60,999 bases of DNA from CAZSDP01 sp964605665 (lineage in GTDB: Bacteria; Planctomycetota; UBA8108; UBA1146): the NCBI GenBank assembly GCA_964605665.1, contig CAZSDP010000026.1, forward strand, positions 1 through 60,999. Direction: 5' to 3'. A program made the translations under genes and the position numbers. This document shows, in pieces, positions 26,232-34,990 of this stretch (the first letter of the stretch is position 1; the number at the start of each line of letters is the position of its first letter). The notes beneath the pieces are model-generated. The model saw nothing but the letters and a program-made list of their open reading frames with translations, had not been told where the DNA came from and did no database searches.

Positions 26232-26558
26232 TCAGTCCAGTTCCCGCCCGATCGTCTTCTCAAAAGAATCTCCAGTTTCGAGAAGCTCGGCAGTGATTTC
26301 AATGACTTTGATTTCACGAGCCATCGATTCCAAACTCAATTCGTCTGTGAGGATGAGATCGTATTGGTCTTTTAGCAGGCGACGCTCTGCCGCCCGAAGA
26401 TCACCGATCGCATCGACGCGGCAACCGAGGGCGGTCAAACGATGGAACGCTTCGGTCCTGAGTTGCGAATCGACCGCTGCGACGAGAACGAACCCCGTCG
26501 ATTCGCCGCCACTGAACTCTTCTTCAGACTTAGATCGGTTTCGCCTACGGGGGCTCAT
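26232..26558 (-). CDS. Short receiver-like protein
   Basis: The ~108-residue protein has one receiver-like segment (VLVAAVDSQLRTEAFHRLTALGCRVDAIGDLRAAERRLLKDQYDLILTDELSLES), where DLILTDE holds the position of the phospho-acceptor Asp. The rest of the fold after the third strand is lost, including the conserved Lys, so it is a truncated or degenerate response-regulator domain. The chosen start overlaps the yjbQ stop by ATGA; a start 4 codons upstream is also possible. No histidine kinase is nearby. Confidence 0.6.
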   Translation of the reverse strand: MSPRRRNRSKSEEEFSGGESTGFVLVAAVDSQLRTEAFHRLTALGCRVDAIGDLRAAERRLLKDQYDLILTDELSLESMAREIKVIEITAELLETGDSFEKTIGRELD

Positions 26559-26974
26559 TGGCTCCCCCAAATGCGGATACGGATCTTTCTTCGATGGGGG
26601 CGGCTTCGATGTTCAAAGAGAAAGAGACCTTGCCAGGTACCGAGGCATAGTTGCCCATCATCGATCTGGAGAGTCTCGGATGTTCGAGTGACGGCAGCTC
26701 GAAGGTGAGAGGGCATGTCGTCCGGCCCTTCGGCGGTATGGGTGTAGTGGGGATCATTTTCTGGAGCAATTCTGGCAAACCATGTTTCGATATCGTGGCG
26801 AGCGGAGGGGTCAGCATTTTCGGTGATCAAGAGGCTTGCGCTGGTGTGAAGAATGAAAACGGAGCAGATTCCTTCGCGAATCTGCGAATCAGCCACGACT
26901 TGACCGATGATCCCGGTGATTTCCAAGAGGCCCTGCCTGGTGGTGGGGATCTCGATCGTCTTGGTGTGCATCAT
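26555..26974 (-). CDS. yjbQ: YjbQ/UPF0047 family protein
   Basis: The 139-residue protein matches the compact YjbQ (UPF0047) family: EGICSVFILHTSASLLITENADPSARHDIE, HYTHTAEGPDDMPSHLRAAV and LGTWQGLFLFEHR. Conserved His, Glu, Asp and Asn residues cluster in these blocks. E. coli YjbQ has weak thiamine-phosphate synthase activity and the family's true role is unresolved. It leads a two-gene unit with the receiver-like protein. Confidence 0.9.
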   Translation of the reverse strand: MMHTKTIEIPTTRQGLLEITGIIGQVVADSQIREGICSVFILHTSASLLITENADPSARHDIETWFARIAPENDPHYTHTAEGPDDMPSHLRAAVTRTSETLQIDDGQLCLGTWQGLFLFEHRSRPHRRKIRIRIWGSQ

Positions 26975-27106
26975 CGTTTCAGCGCCTTTTTTAGCTCGCG
27001 ATGAGCAAATTGAGCCGGAGAATTTCCTCTGGTTCGCTCGTATGGCTGGTCTCGTCGACCGCGCGAGATTATCGTCCTCGCATTCTCTTTGAAAGGATCT
27101 AGAGCG

Positions 27107-28240
27107 ATGCGACCGTTCTTAATTCGGGGCCTGCTCCCCATCTTCGCGTTAGTGTTGGTTCTTGGGTGCCTCAATTACGAGGAGAATGAACCTCAACAGA
27201 AGACGACCCCCCCTGCTGAACCGACCACACAGCCTGGGGAGGGAACGGTGCCTCAACTCCCCTATACACGTCAACCGCATTCCGAGGAGCGCCACTTCAA
27301 GAATATTCGGCAGTTGACCGATGGTGGCGAGAACGCAGAGGCTTACTTTTCTAAAGATGGCAAGAAGCTCATTTTTCAGTCGAAGCGCCCCCCATATCAA
27401 TGCGATCAGATTTTCACCATGAACATCGACGGAAGCGATTTACGCATGGTGTCAACAGGCAAGGGACGCACGACATGTGCATTCTATCTCTATCCAAATG
27501 ACGACAAAATCATCTATGCGTCGACGCATGGGGAGAGCGAGTTCTGCCCGCCGACCCCTGATATGCGGCAAGGCTATGTGTGGCCGATCTATCCGAGCTA
27601 CGAGATTTACCTCGCCGATACAGACGGATCAAATCTGAAGGTCTTGGCCCCCCACGTTGGATACGATGCGGAAGCGACGATGTCCCCAGACGGAAGCTTG
27701 ATCACCTTCACTTCGATGCGAGACGGAGATCTCGACATCTATACGATGAAGCCGGATGGCTCCGACGTGAAGCGATTGACCTCTAGCCCCGGTTATGACG
27801 GGGGGCCATTCTTCTCGCCGGACGGAAAGAAGATCGTCTATCGGGCAAGCCAGCCTGAAGGAGAAGTGCTGGCAGATTATCAACGACTTCTGAAACAAGG
27901 CCTGATTCGACCATCGAAGCTCGACATCTACACGATGGATATCGATGGCTCAAATGTAGAGCGCTTGACCAATAACGGTGCTGCGAACTTTGCGCCCTTC
28001 TTCCATCCTGATGGGAAGCGGATCATCTTCAGCTCGAATCAAGAAGATGAGCGAGGTCGGGAGTTTGATCTCTATTCGGTTCATACGGAAACCAAAGAGA
28101 TTGAACGAATCACTTATACCGAGGACTTCGATGGCTTTCCGATGTTCTCTCCAGATGGAAAATACTTCGTGTGGTGTTCGAATCGGCACAACTCCAGAGA
28201 CGGCGAAACAAACGTGTTCATCTGTGAATGGGTCGACTGA
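27107..28240 (+). CDS. PD40 beta-propeller lipoprotein
   Basis: The ~377-residue lipoprotein has lipobox VLGC (Cys21) and a Pro/Thr-rich linker. Successive PD40 blades follow: YFSKDGKKLIFQS, MSPDGSLITFTS, FSPDGKKIVYRA, FHPDGKRIIFSS and FSPDGKYFVWCS, joined by YTMKPDGSDVKRLT-type motifs as in TolB. It is expected to be anchored in the membrane and to face the periplasm. The ATG at 27107 has GAAAGGA 10 nt upstream. It shares architecture with 6887-7933, but the blades are more TolB-like. Confidence 0.87.
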   Translation: MRPFLIRGLLPIFALVLVLGCLNYEENEPQQKTTPPAEPTTQPGEGTVPQLPYTRQPHSEERHFKNIRQLTDGGENAEAYFSKDGKKLIFQSKRPPYQCDQIFTMNIDGSDLRMVSTGKGRTTCAFYLYPNDDKIIYASTHGESEFCPPTPDMRQGYVWPIYPSYEIYLADTDGSNLKVLAPHVGYDAEATMSPDGSLITFTSMRDGDLDIYTMKPDGSDVKRLTSSPGYDGGPFFSPDGKKIVYRASQPEGEVLADYQRLLKQGLIRPSKLDIYTMDIDGSNVERLTNNGAANFAPFFHPDGKRIIFSSNQEDERGREFDLYSVHTETKEIERITYTEDFDGFPMFSPDGKYFVWCSNRHNSRDGETNVFICEWVD

Positions 28241-28263
28241 ACCTTATCGCTGGAGGATTGCGA

Positions 28264-29730
28264 TCACTGAATCACGATCTTGCCGAGGGGTTGATTCTTC
28301 CCATCGACAATCGTTGTCTCGGTCATCGATCTTCCCAAGCGAGGGTGTTGTACTTGAATGCGGTATCCCCCTGGCGTAAATAGCTCGGTCGAGAATGTGC
28401 CATCGAGAGCGGTGGTCGTGAGGCGTGGCGGCCCCTGGTCTGAATTGGTCGGCGTGATCAAGACCCCTGCTCCGCCGACAGGTCGGTCCTGGTTGTCGAC
28501 AACCGTTCCCGAGAATCGTCCTCCCTCGTGTAGCACGACACGAAGCACTGCGGGTCCACTCTCTGGGAGGCGGTACTGGATACGACGACGGGCAGCGTTC
28601 GGAGCGTCAACGTCCACAGAGTACGTGGCTCCAGCGCCGAGAATGTCTAGCCCAGCTCGGTCGCCAGCAGTCGTCGAAACCAATTCTTGACGTTCGGCTG
28701 AGATGCGAACGATCGCATCGGGACGGGGATTCCCGGTGGTGTCGACCACTTCGATCGACCAAGGACTACTGCGTTTCATATTGATCGGTCGGCGGATCAG
28801 CGGTCGGTTTTGGCCGAGTATCATGCTGTGGAATTGCGCTTGATATCCTGAACAAACAACGATGATCCTCGCGCTGCCATAGGTGAGCCCTGTCAGCGTT
28901 GCGCGTCCCGAGGAATCGCTGATGACATCTGCTTCAATTCCGAAGTCGGTCAAGGCGCGGACTCGCGCCTCGGTGACGACTTCATTGTCACCAAAGAGAA
29001 CGACCTCCACGATACAGCCCGGTTGAAATTGAATGTCTCGGATCGTTTCTCCCTCGCGAACCGCTCTGAGATCCAAGATCTGTTGATCGGAATAATCAGA
29101 AGATCGCACTGTGAGAACCAATGGGCCTGGTGGTGCGGTCATCGAATATCGACCAGCTTCGTCGGTCTTGGTTTCATGAAACCAGCCCTCAACCCCCGCA
29201 AACTCGATGCTGGCTCCCGCCACAGCCGCTTCCGCGACCGTTCGATCTTCAACAGCAACAGGTCCAGTTACAGAGCCCGAGATGATCCCTCCCCGAAAGA
29301 GGAGGTATGGAACCTCGGTGTCGAGCTCCAGCTCAACGACTTGTTGGTAGTACCCAGGGGCTTCCATCCGAACGATAGGCTTGTTCCCACGTGGAAGGAA
29401 AATTTCAAAAGAGCCCTGAGCATCTGTGAAGGCGAGACTCTCGTCGGCGGTCTTGAATGGACCGGACCGCACTTCCGCTCCGTCGATCGGTCCACTGATC
29501 GCATCAGAGATGACGCCGCGGTACAAGATCGTGTTTTCATCGACTGATTTCACGCGAGGAGGCGTGGTGTCAGTGACCTTTGGTTGTGCGTTGCTCGTGG
29601 ATTTCGGCGCTGGTTCGGGCTCGGGGGCCTCTTTGTCCTCCGTCAACCAGAGGGTTCCGATGATCACGCCCGCGATGAGGATGACGATCGCAATCGGCTG
29701 AAAGTTGCGTGATCGTTGGTGATCATTCAT
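28264..29730 (-). CDS. Membrane-anchored carboxypeptidase-regulatory-like protein
   Basis: The 488-residue protein has one N-terminal transmembrane segment (residues ~12-30) and a Pro/Glu linker. At least four beta-sandwich domains of the carboxypeptidase-regulatory / CnaB-like type follow, seen as repeated strings such as ISDAIDGPIDGAEV, DAQGSFEIFLPRG, GRYSMTAPPGP, SGRATLTGLTYG, VDNQDRPVGGAGV and DGTFSTELFTPGGY. These transthyretin-like domains are usually structural or adhesive. No catalytic domain is attached. It is convergent with the PD40 gene, only 23 nt away. Confidence 0.8.
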   Translation of the reverse strand: MNDHQRSRNFQPIAIVILIAGVIIGTLWLTEDKEAPEPEPAPKSTSNAQPKVTDTTPPRVKSVDENTILYRGVISDAISGPIDGAEVRSGPFKTADESLAFTDAQGSFEIFLPRGNKPIVRMEAPGYYQQVVELELDTEVPYLLFRGGIISGSVTGPVAVEDRTVAEAAVAGASIEFAGVEGWFHETKTDEAGRYSMTAPPGPLVLTVRSSDYSDQQILDLRAVREGETIRDIQFQPGCIVEVVLFGDNEVVTEARVRALTDFGIEADVISDSSGRATLTGLTYGSARIIVVCSGYQAQFHSMILGQNRPLIRRPINMKRSSPWSIEVVDTTGNPRPDAIVRISAERQELVSTTAGDRAGLDILGAGATYSVDVDAPNAARRRIQYRLPESGPAVLRVVLHEGGRFSGTVVDNQDRPVGGAGVLITPTNSDQGPPRLTTTALDGTFSTELFTPGGYRIQVQHPRLGRSMTETTIVDGKNQPLGKIVIQ

Positions 29731-29864
29731 GAAAGCGTAACTTTCTCGAAAAGTCCCCTACCCTGCTTCTCGCAACACACTTGTGTTGAGGAGAGAGGAA
29801 CCTGTAAGTTGATCTTCGACGAGTCTGCGCTGCGAAATGAGAGAACTTCCCACCGATCAAAAAA

Positions 29865-30746
29865 TCACGGCCTAATCAGTACCGAGTAGCCTTTCGCACT
29901 CAGCTTTTGCGCATGAGCCTCGACCTCTGGTCTCCGAGCGAATTGCCCGCAATAGACTCGATAGAGTTGTTGCGGACCGGAGTTGTCAATTTCGATCCTG
30001 CCACTGAAGCGATCTGATTTGAGCCCAGAAAGCAAATTAGCAGCTCGTTCATTACTCGCAAATGCGCCCACTTGTACGGTGAAGTATGAGGGTTGCTTGA
30101 GGGCTTGCCGCGCTTCGCTTGCGAATCGCGGCGAAATGTCCTTCATGTTGACCACTGCTGTGAGGGGGCGAGTCGCTTCGTCGAATGCACCGGCTCTCTG
30201 TAAAGCGAACCCAGCTTCGAGCAAAGCTTCAGCCTTTGTTTCCGATTCGAATGCAGAATTCGCCGACTCTGCGAAGCGCATAGCAGCTGCGGCATACTGC
30301 CCTTCAGAGCGCTCTAGATACCCGAGCTGAAGTTGAGCGTATGGTTTGATGCGTGGGTTGGTGAGGGTCGTTGCAGCAATCAGATATTCTCGGGCCGAGC
30401 TGGGTTGGCCTGCTTGTCGATACTCGACCCCTGCGTTGAGCAATGCCTCCGCTGAGCGGGGGTCTCTATAATGATATCGATGGAAAGACGAGTATAGCTC
30501 GGCTGCTTCGGAGTGTTGCCCCGCGATCCTCGCCGTCTCTGCTTGGTCCCACAGCCCCTGGGCATCTGGAGTCACGGAAAGGGGAGTGGGAGATCCGGCG
30601 CAGCCGAGGGCGATGATCAGGCCGAATGAAGCACCTCCTCGGAACAGAACAGCCCACTGACAACAGAGTCTCGCAGCTTTCTGGTGGCTCCATCGAGTAA
30701 GCTGGCGTGCTGAAGACAGAATTCGAACACGTCTTGATTGAGTCAC
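29865..30746 (-). CDS. TPR-SPOR lipoprotein
   Basis: The 293-residue protein starts at GTG behind GGAAGGGAAG. A long basic N-region leads to hydrophobic LIIALGC, a plausible lipobox with Cys49. Residues ~60-200 form TPR-like helical pairs (SEAAELYSSF, EALLNAGVEYRQAGQ, QLGYLERSEGQYAAAAMRFAES). The C-terminal ~75 residues are a SPOR domain (YFTVQVGAFASNERAANLLSGL ... YRVYCGQF) of the kind that binds denuded peptidoglycan glycan at division sites. It may act in cell wall or division processes. It is divergent from hyuA. Confidence 0.8.
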   Translation of the reverse strand: MTQSRRVRILSSARQLTRWSHQKAARLCCQWAVLFRGGASFGLIIALGCAGSPTPLSVTPDAQGLWDQAETARIAGQHSEAAELYSSFHRYHYRDPRSAEALLNAGVEYRQAGQPSSAREYLIAATTLTNPRIKPYAQLQLGYLERSEGQYAAAAMRFAESANSAFESETKAEALLEAGFALQRAGAFDEATRPLTAVVNMKDISPRFASEARQALKQPSYFTVQVGAFASNERAANLLSGLKSDRFSGRIEIDNSGPQQLYRVYCGQFARRPEVEAHAQKLSAKGYSVLIRP

Positions 30747-30832
30747 TAGGCTTCCCTTCCTGATCCGTGCTGAGCTCTCCGGGCGACGTCATTGTGATCG
30801 GGGGCTCAGATTGCGCAAGTGAAGGAGTTTCA

Positions 30833-32812
30833 TTGCGGCAGATTGGTGTCGATACCGGAGGGACCTTCACCGATTTTCTCATCGTAGAGGAGGATCGGGC
30901 GGAGGCTCGCAAGCTCCCATCAACTCCCGATGACCCTTCTCGCGTCATCGGGGAGTTGCTGCGCGATTTGCCTCCGGCGGCTGAGGGATCGGAATTGGCG
31001 GATTGTCTCGTTCTTGGTTCGACAGTCGCCACCAACGCGTTGCTGGAGAGAAAAGGAGCGCGGCTGGTCTGGGTGACGACCCGAGGGTTTCGCGATCTGA
31101 TCGAGATCGGAAGACAGGATCGACCACATCTCTACGATCCGCTGAGGTTTCCCGACCCCCCTCCGGTTCCACGAGATCGCCGTCTGGAGATCGGAGAACG
31201 AATCGGTCCTCTCGGCGAGATCTGGACAGCGATCGATTCCACCGAACTCTCAGACCTCCTCGATCGAGTCGCCTCTCTAGCACCAGAGGCCATCGCAGTG
31301 GGTTTGCTACATTCGCCGGTCAATGCTGTTCATGAGCGCAAAGTTGCGGCCGCTCTCGCGCCGCTGGGAGTTCCGGTCATCACTTCGGCCGAGGTTGTCG
31401 CGGAGCCGCGAGAGTTCGAGCGATTTGCGACAACTTTAGCGAGCGCGGCGGTAACACCGGTTATGGACCGTTACTTGGCGCGCTTGGGTGAGATGCTCCC
31501 CGCAGATCGCTGGGCGGTGATGGAATCGTCGGGCGGTGCGGTTCCATGGTCTCGCCTCAAGGATTGCGCGATTCGCACAGTTCTATCTGGTCCCGCGGGC
31601 GGAGTAGTCGCCGCGACTCGGGTCGGTGGGCCTGGATCGGTCGCGTTCGACATGGGAGGGACTTCCACTGATGTAACTCTCATTTCTACCGAGCACGTCC
31701 CGACCACCCGTACATTTCGCTTGGGTACCTGGCCGATCGCTGTTCCGGTTGTTGATGGCCATACCGTGGGTGCGGGCGGTGGATCGCAGGCTTGGGTCGA
31801 TGAGGGCGGCGCACTCAGAGTCGGACCGCAAAGTGCAGGAGCTTATCCGGGACCGATTTGCTATCAGCGCGGCGGTACCATTCCGACCGTGACCGATGCG
31901 CATCTCTTTCTGGGTCGAATCCCTCACGATGTCAAACTCGGGGGAGAGCTGTCTCTGAGCGAAGAGAAAGTCGAGCCAGCACTCAAGGGTTTGGGTGATT
32001 CGATCGGTTTATCTCCTCTCGAATTGGCCCGTGGGATTTTGCGAGTCGTTGAAGGAGAGATGGAGCGGGCACTTCGGAGGATTACCCAAGAGAGAGGAGT
32101 TGATCCCCGAGGGTTACGTCTGGTTTCCTTTGGTGGCGCGGGAGGATTACATGCCGTAGCTCTTGCCCGCGCTCTCGGCTTCGCTGAGGTCGTCGTTCCA
32201 TTGGAGCCAGGAGTTCTCAGCGCTACCGGAATGCTCGAGGCCCCTCGCATCGAGTTCAATGAGCGTGCGGTGCTTCAGACTTGGACCTCGACTCTCGCAG
32301 CAGAGCTGATCGTTCTACAGGAGGAATTGGCGGAAGAGGCTCGTGATCGTCTGCGCGCTACCGGAGCCGATCCTGAAAACGCTTCAGTTCGCGTAGAGTA
32401 TGGAATGCGTCACCTTGGGCAGGCGCATGAGTTGTCGGTCGAGAGTCGAGCGGAAGACCCGCGAGATGCTTTTTTCGAGATGTATCGAAGACGATTTGGT
32501 ACTGCTGAAACGAACCGACCGATCGAAGTCACTGCGGTGAGAGTTCGTCTCGAGATACCCTCCCCACCCGTTGCTCGACCATCTTCTGAAATCGAAGAGA
32601 GCCGTCTTGATCGGGCGAAGGTGTTTCTCGAAAACGGTAGCGAACCGGTGGAGGTTCCGCGATTGACTCGTGATCGACTGAGTTTGGATGAGCCCCTGAG
32701 AGGTCCAGCGATCATCGAAGAACGAACGAGCACCTTGTGGCTTCCTGAAGGTGCGAGCTTGTTGGTCGATCCACAAGAGTCGATCCGAATTCGTCCAGGA
32801 ATGAGCGGATGA
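30833..32812 (+). CDS. hyuA: Hydantoinase/oxoprolinase subunit A
   Basis: The ~659-residue HyuA-type protein carries QIGVDTGGTFTDFLI, LGSTVATNALLERKGA, AFDMGGTSTDV, VDGHTVGAGGGS and SFGGAGGLHAVALARALG, the marks of the N-methylhydantoinase A / acetone carboxylase / 5-oxoprolinase family. These use ATP to hydrolyse cyclic amides or carboxylate ketones and normally act with a HyuB subunit. The TTG at 30833 follows GAAGGAG by 5 nt; a GTG at 30767 is a less likely start. The next gene overlaps by 4 nt. HyuB lies 18 kb away at 50741. Confidence 0.88.
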   Translation: MRQIGVDTGGTFTDFLIVEEDRAEARKLPSTPDDPSRVIGELLRDLPPAAEGSELADCLVLGSTVATNALLERKGARLVWVTTRGFRDLIEIGRQDRPHLYDPLRFPDPPPVPRDRRLEIGERIGPLGEIWTAIDSTELSDLLDRVASLAPEAIAVGLLHSPVNAVHERKVAAALAPLGVPVITSAEVVAEPREFERFATTLASAAVTPVMDRYLARLGEMLPADRWAVMESSGGAVPWSRLKDCAIRTVLSGPAGGVVAATRVGGPGSVAFDMGGTSTDVTLISTEHVPTTRTFRLGTWPIAVPVVDGHTVGAGGGSQAWVDEGGALRVGPQSAGAYPGPICYQRGGTIPTVTDAHLFLGRIPHDVKLGGELSLSEEKVEPALKGLGDSIGLSPLELARGILRVVEGEMERALRRITQERGVDPRGLRLVSFGGAGGLHAVALARALGFAEVVVPLEPGVLSATGMLEAPRIEFNERAVLQTWTSTLAAELIVLQEELAEEARDRLRATGADPENASVRVEYGMRHLGQAHELSVESRAEDPRDAFFEMYRRRFGTAETNRPIEVTAVRVRLEIPSPPVARPSSEIEESRLDRAKVFLENGSEPVEVPRLTRDRLSLDEPLRGPAIIEERTSTLWLPEGASLLVDPQESIRIRPGMSG

Positions 32813-34248
32813 GCAGCGCAGTAGCAGCTCGATACGTTCCTATGGCGACATTCTGTAGCTGCGCAATTGTCACGCTCCTGGGTTTCGCTTGGCTTGCTCA
32901 GTTAGCTGCGGAGCTCGGGGGAATCAACAGTGGAGTCGGCTCAGATTCGACTCCAAAAATTCTCGCCATCGCTTTGCTCCTGTTGATTCCTTCAGCGGTG
33001 GTGATGTTCATTCTCCCCCGCTTGAACTCTTCAGGGGTCATCCTCGGTTGCGTCTTCTTGGTCGGACTCCTTCTGCGGGTGATGTTCCTTCCGCTGGAAC
33101 CAGGATTCACCGACGACTTCTATCGCTATCTCTGGGACGGGCGTGTTCAAGCGAGCCATCTCAACCCATACGGAGTGGCTCCGAGCGACCCTGCTTTGGA
33201 TGAGGTAGAGAGCCGATTTCCTGAAGAAGATCGTGTTCGCGCATTCGTGAATCATCCCGAGATTCCCACCGTCTATCCACCTCAGCTGGAGCTGACTTTT
33301 GCTACAGCGCAGCGGCTCGATCATCGATTCGAAGGCATTCCAGACTTCGGTCTTCGCGGTGGACTGTTGATGTGGAAACTGCTGCTTCTCATCGCCGATG
33401 TTTGCTTGGCTCTGCTCTTGATACGAGCCCTCGAAGGGATGAACAGGAACCGTTGCTGGTTGATTCTCTATTGGTGGCATCCACTCCCCGTTATCGAGAC
33501 TGCATGGAATGCGCACGCCGAGCTGATTCCAGTGCTTTTCTTTGTGTGGTGCACGGTTCTGCTGACGGAAGAACGTCGTGGTTTGGCAGGTGTTGCTCTC
33601 GGAGGAGCGATCGCAGCGAAAATCCTCCCGATAGGATTCCTACTGGCGTTGTTTCGCAGGGGTGGCAGCGTTGCGCTCATACTGTGTTTCGCAACGCTGT
33701 GTTGGCTCTCTACCCCATTTGTTGGAGTCGATCTTCACTCAGCGTTAGCTGGTTTGGGCGAGTACGCGGAAAGCTGGTACTTCAACGATCTGGTCTATCG
33801 CCCATTTGGATATCTCTTGCAGTTGGATCCGGAAAACCGACATGCCCCCACATCTCAACTTCTAAGATTTGCTCTCGGTGCAGGGTGGGTCTGCGTTGTT
33901 CTCATGACTTCTTCTCGATCACCTTATTCTGCCGGCTTGGCTTTGACTGGAGGATTCGTGATCCTCTCGCCAACCGTGCATCCGTGGTATCTACTGTGGG
34001 TTCTGCCATTTGCTGCGCTTCTCCATCGGCCCTCATGGTGGCTCTTGGCGGGAACTACGCTCATTGCCTATGAGGTGGTCATCGGTTGGCGGGCTGCGGG
34101 TGTCTGGGAGCCAGCTGCGGGAACGAGATGGTTGGTCTACGCTGCTCCGCTCGGTCTTATGCTGTGGAGTTTTGTCCGGGAGATTCTTGATCGGCGAGAG
34201 ACGCGTCGGCTTCTCGCCGAGATTGCTTCTCCAGACGCGCATTCCTGA
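32809..34248 (+). CDS. Polytopic membrane glycosyltransferase-like protein
   Basis: The 479-residue membrane protein has about ten hydrophobic segments. The first luminal loop contains DDFYRYLWDGRVQASHLNPYGV, an acidic pair with context typical of GT-C/GT87-like polyprenol-phosphate mannosyltransferases, and later HPWYLLWVLP is also common in them. It probably transfers a sugar from a polyprenyl phosphate donor on the outer face. Substrate is unknown. It is coupled by ATGA to hyuA, and its last 92 nt overlap the convergent lspA gene on the opposite strand. Confidence 0.75.
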   Translation: MSSAVAARYVPMATFCSCAIVTLLGFAWLAQLAAELGGINSGVGSDSTPKILAIALLLLIPSAVVMFILPRLNSSGVILGCVFLVGLLLRVMFLPLEPGFTDDFYRYLWDGRVQASHLNPYGVAPSDPALDEVESRFPEEDRVRAFVNHPEIPTVYPPQLELTFATAQRLDHRFEGIPDFGLRGGLLMWKLLLLIADVCLALLLIRALEGMNRNRCWLILYWWHPLPVIETAWNAHAELIPVLFFVWCTVLLTEERRGLAGVALGGAIAAKILPIGFLLALFRRGGSVALILCFATLCWLSTPFVGVDLHSALAGLGEYAESWYFNDLVYRPFGYLLQLDPENRHAPTSQLLRFALGAGWVCVVLMTSSRSPYSAGLALTGGFVILSPTVHPWYLLWVLPFAALLHRPSWWLLAGTTLIAYEVVIGWRAAGVWEPAAGTRWLVYAAPLGLMLWSFVREILDRRETRRLLAEIASPDAHS

Positions 34249-34807
34249 ACTCGAAGAAGATAATCAGGAAAACTCCAACCACGATTCCGCTGTCCGCAAT
34301 ATTAAAATTTGGCCAGACAAAATCACCGGCATACCATTTTACGAAGTCTCGAACTGCGCCAAATTGGACACGATCATAGAAATTTCCCAGAGCGCCACCT
34401 GCGATCAAGCCGAGAGCGATAGTCCAACCGATCGGTGTGCGCTTCGGCAAAAGAGCGATCACTAGAGTTGCTATCGCCGCAACGACAGAGACGGTGAGAA
34501 GAAGCCAACGATAGTTGGAGAGCATCCCATTGAATGCCCCTAGGTTGATCGCTGCTTCGAGAGCAAACCCAGGGAAAATCACATACTCTGGGCCGCTACT
34601 TAGAATGGGCGTCTGTCCTGGCCGTGCGATGATCTCCGCCTCGAGAAAGCGAAAAATCGCTTCCTTTGACCAAAGGTCTAGGCCGAGCACGACCGCAAGA
34701 ATCGTCAGGTGGAGAAAGAGAGTATGGGTTCTTCGCATGCCGATATCGGACCACGATCCTCGATTTGATGGAAGCGATCGAGGGGGTTCTTTACGCAGAA
34801 ACGCCAT
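34157..34807 (-). CDS. lspA: Lipoprotein signal peptidase (signal peptidase II)
   Basis: LspA cleaves prolipoprotein signal peptides at the lipidated Cys, in the inner membrane. Four transmembrane segments are visible and both catalytic aspartates are present, in GNFYDRVQFGAVRDF and in NFNIADSGIVVG. The full frame gives 216 residues; starting at the second Met (34738, MRRTHTLFL) gives 193, nearer the family's 160-190. A basic C-terminal tail extends into the overlap with the glycosyltransferase gene. Several lipobox proteins in this window are its plausible substrates. Confidence 0.92.
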   Translation of the reverse strand: MAFLRKEPPRSLPSNRGSWSDIGMRRTHTLFLHLTILAVVLGLDLWSKEAIFRFLEAEIIARPGQTPILSSGPEYVIFPGFALEAAINLGAFNGMLSNYRWLLLTVSVVAAIATLVIALLPKRTPIGWTIALGLIAGGALGNFYDRVQFGAVRDFVKWYAGDFVWPNFNIADSGIVVGVFLIIFFEFRNARLEKQSRREADASLADQESPGQNSTA

Positions 34808-34913
34808 TTCTCCAAGCAGTTTTACTAGGGCGGACGACAGAGTTCAGGAGGGCGCTCGACACCTCTGATCGAGCAAGATTGCGGGAACGAACGAGGGGGT
34901 CTGATTCGTTCAG

Positions 34914-34941
34914 TTGTTCCTAGGCTGAGTGGCGGTATGCT
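34914..34941 (+). promoter_or_regulatory. Possible sigma70-type promoter for htrA
   Basis: TTGTTC (34914-34919) and TATGCT (34936-34941), spaced by 16 nt, lie 50 nt upstream of the htrA start. The match is by eye and partial. Confidence 0.3.
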
Positions 34942-34990
34942 CTTTGCACTTACTCTTGAAGCCCGCGGTTTTTCTGAAAGGAGACCTCAC

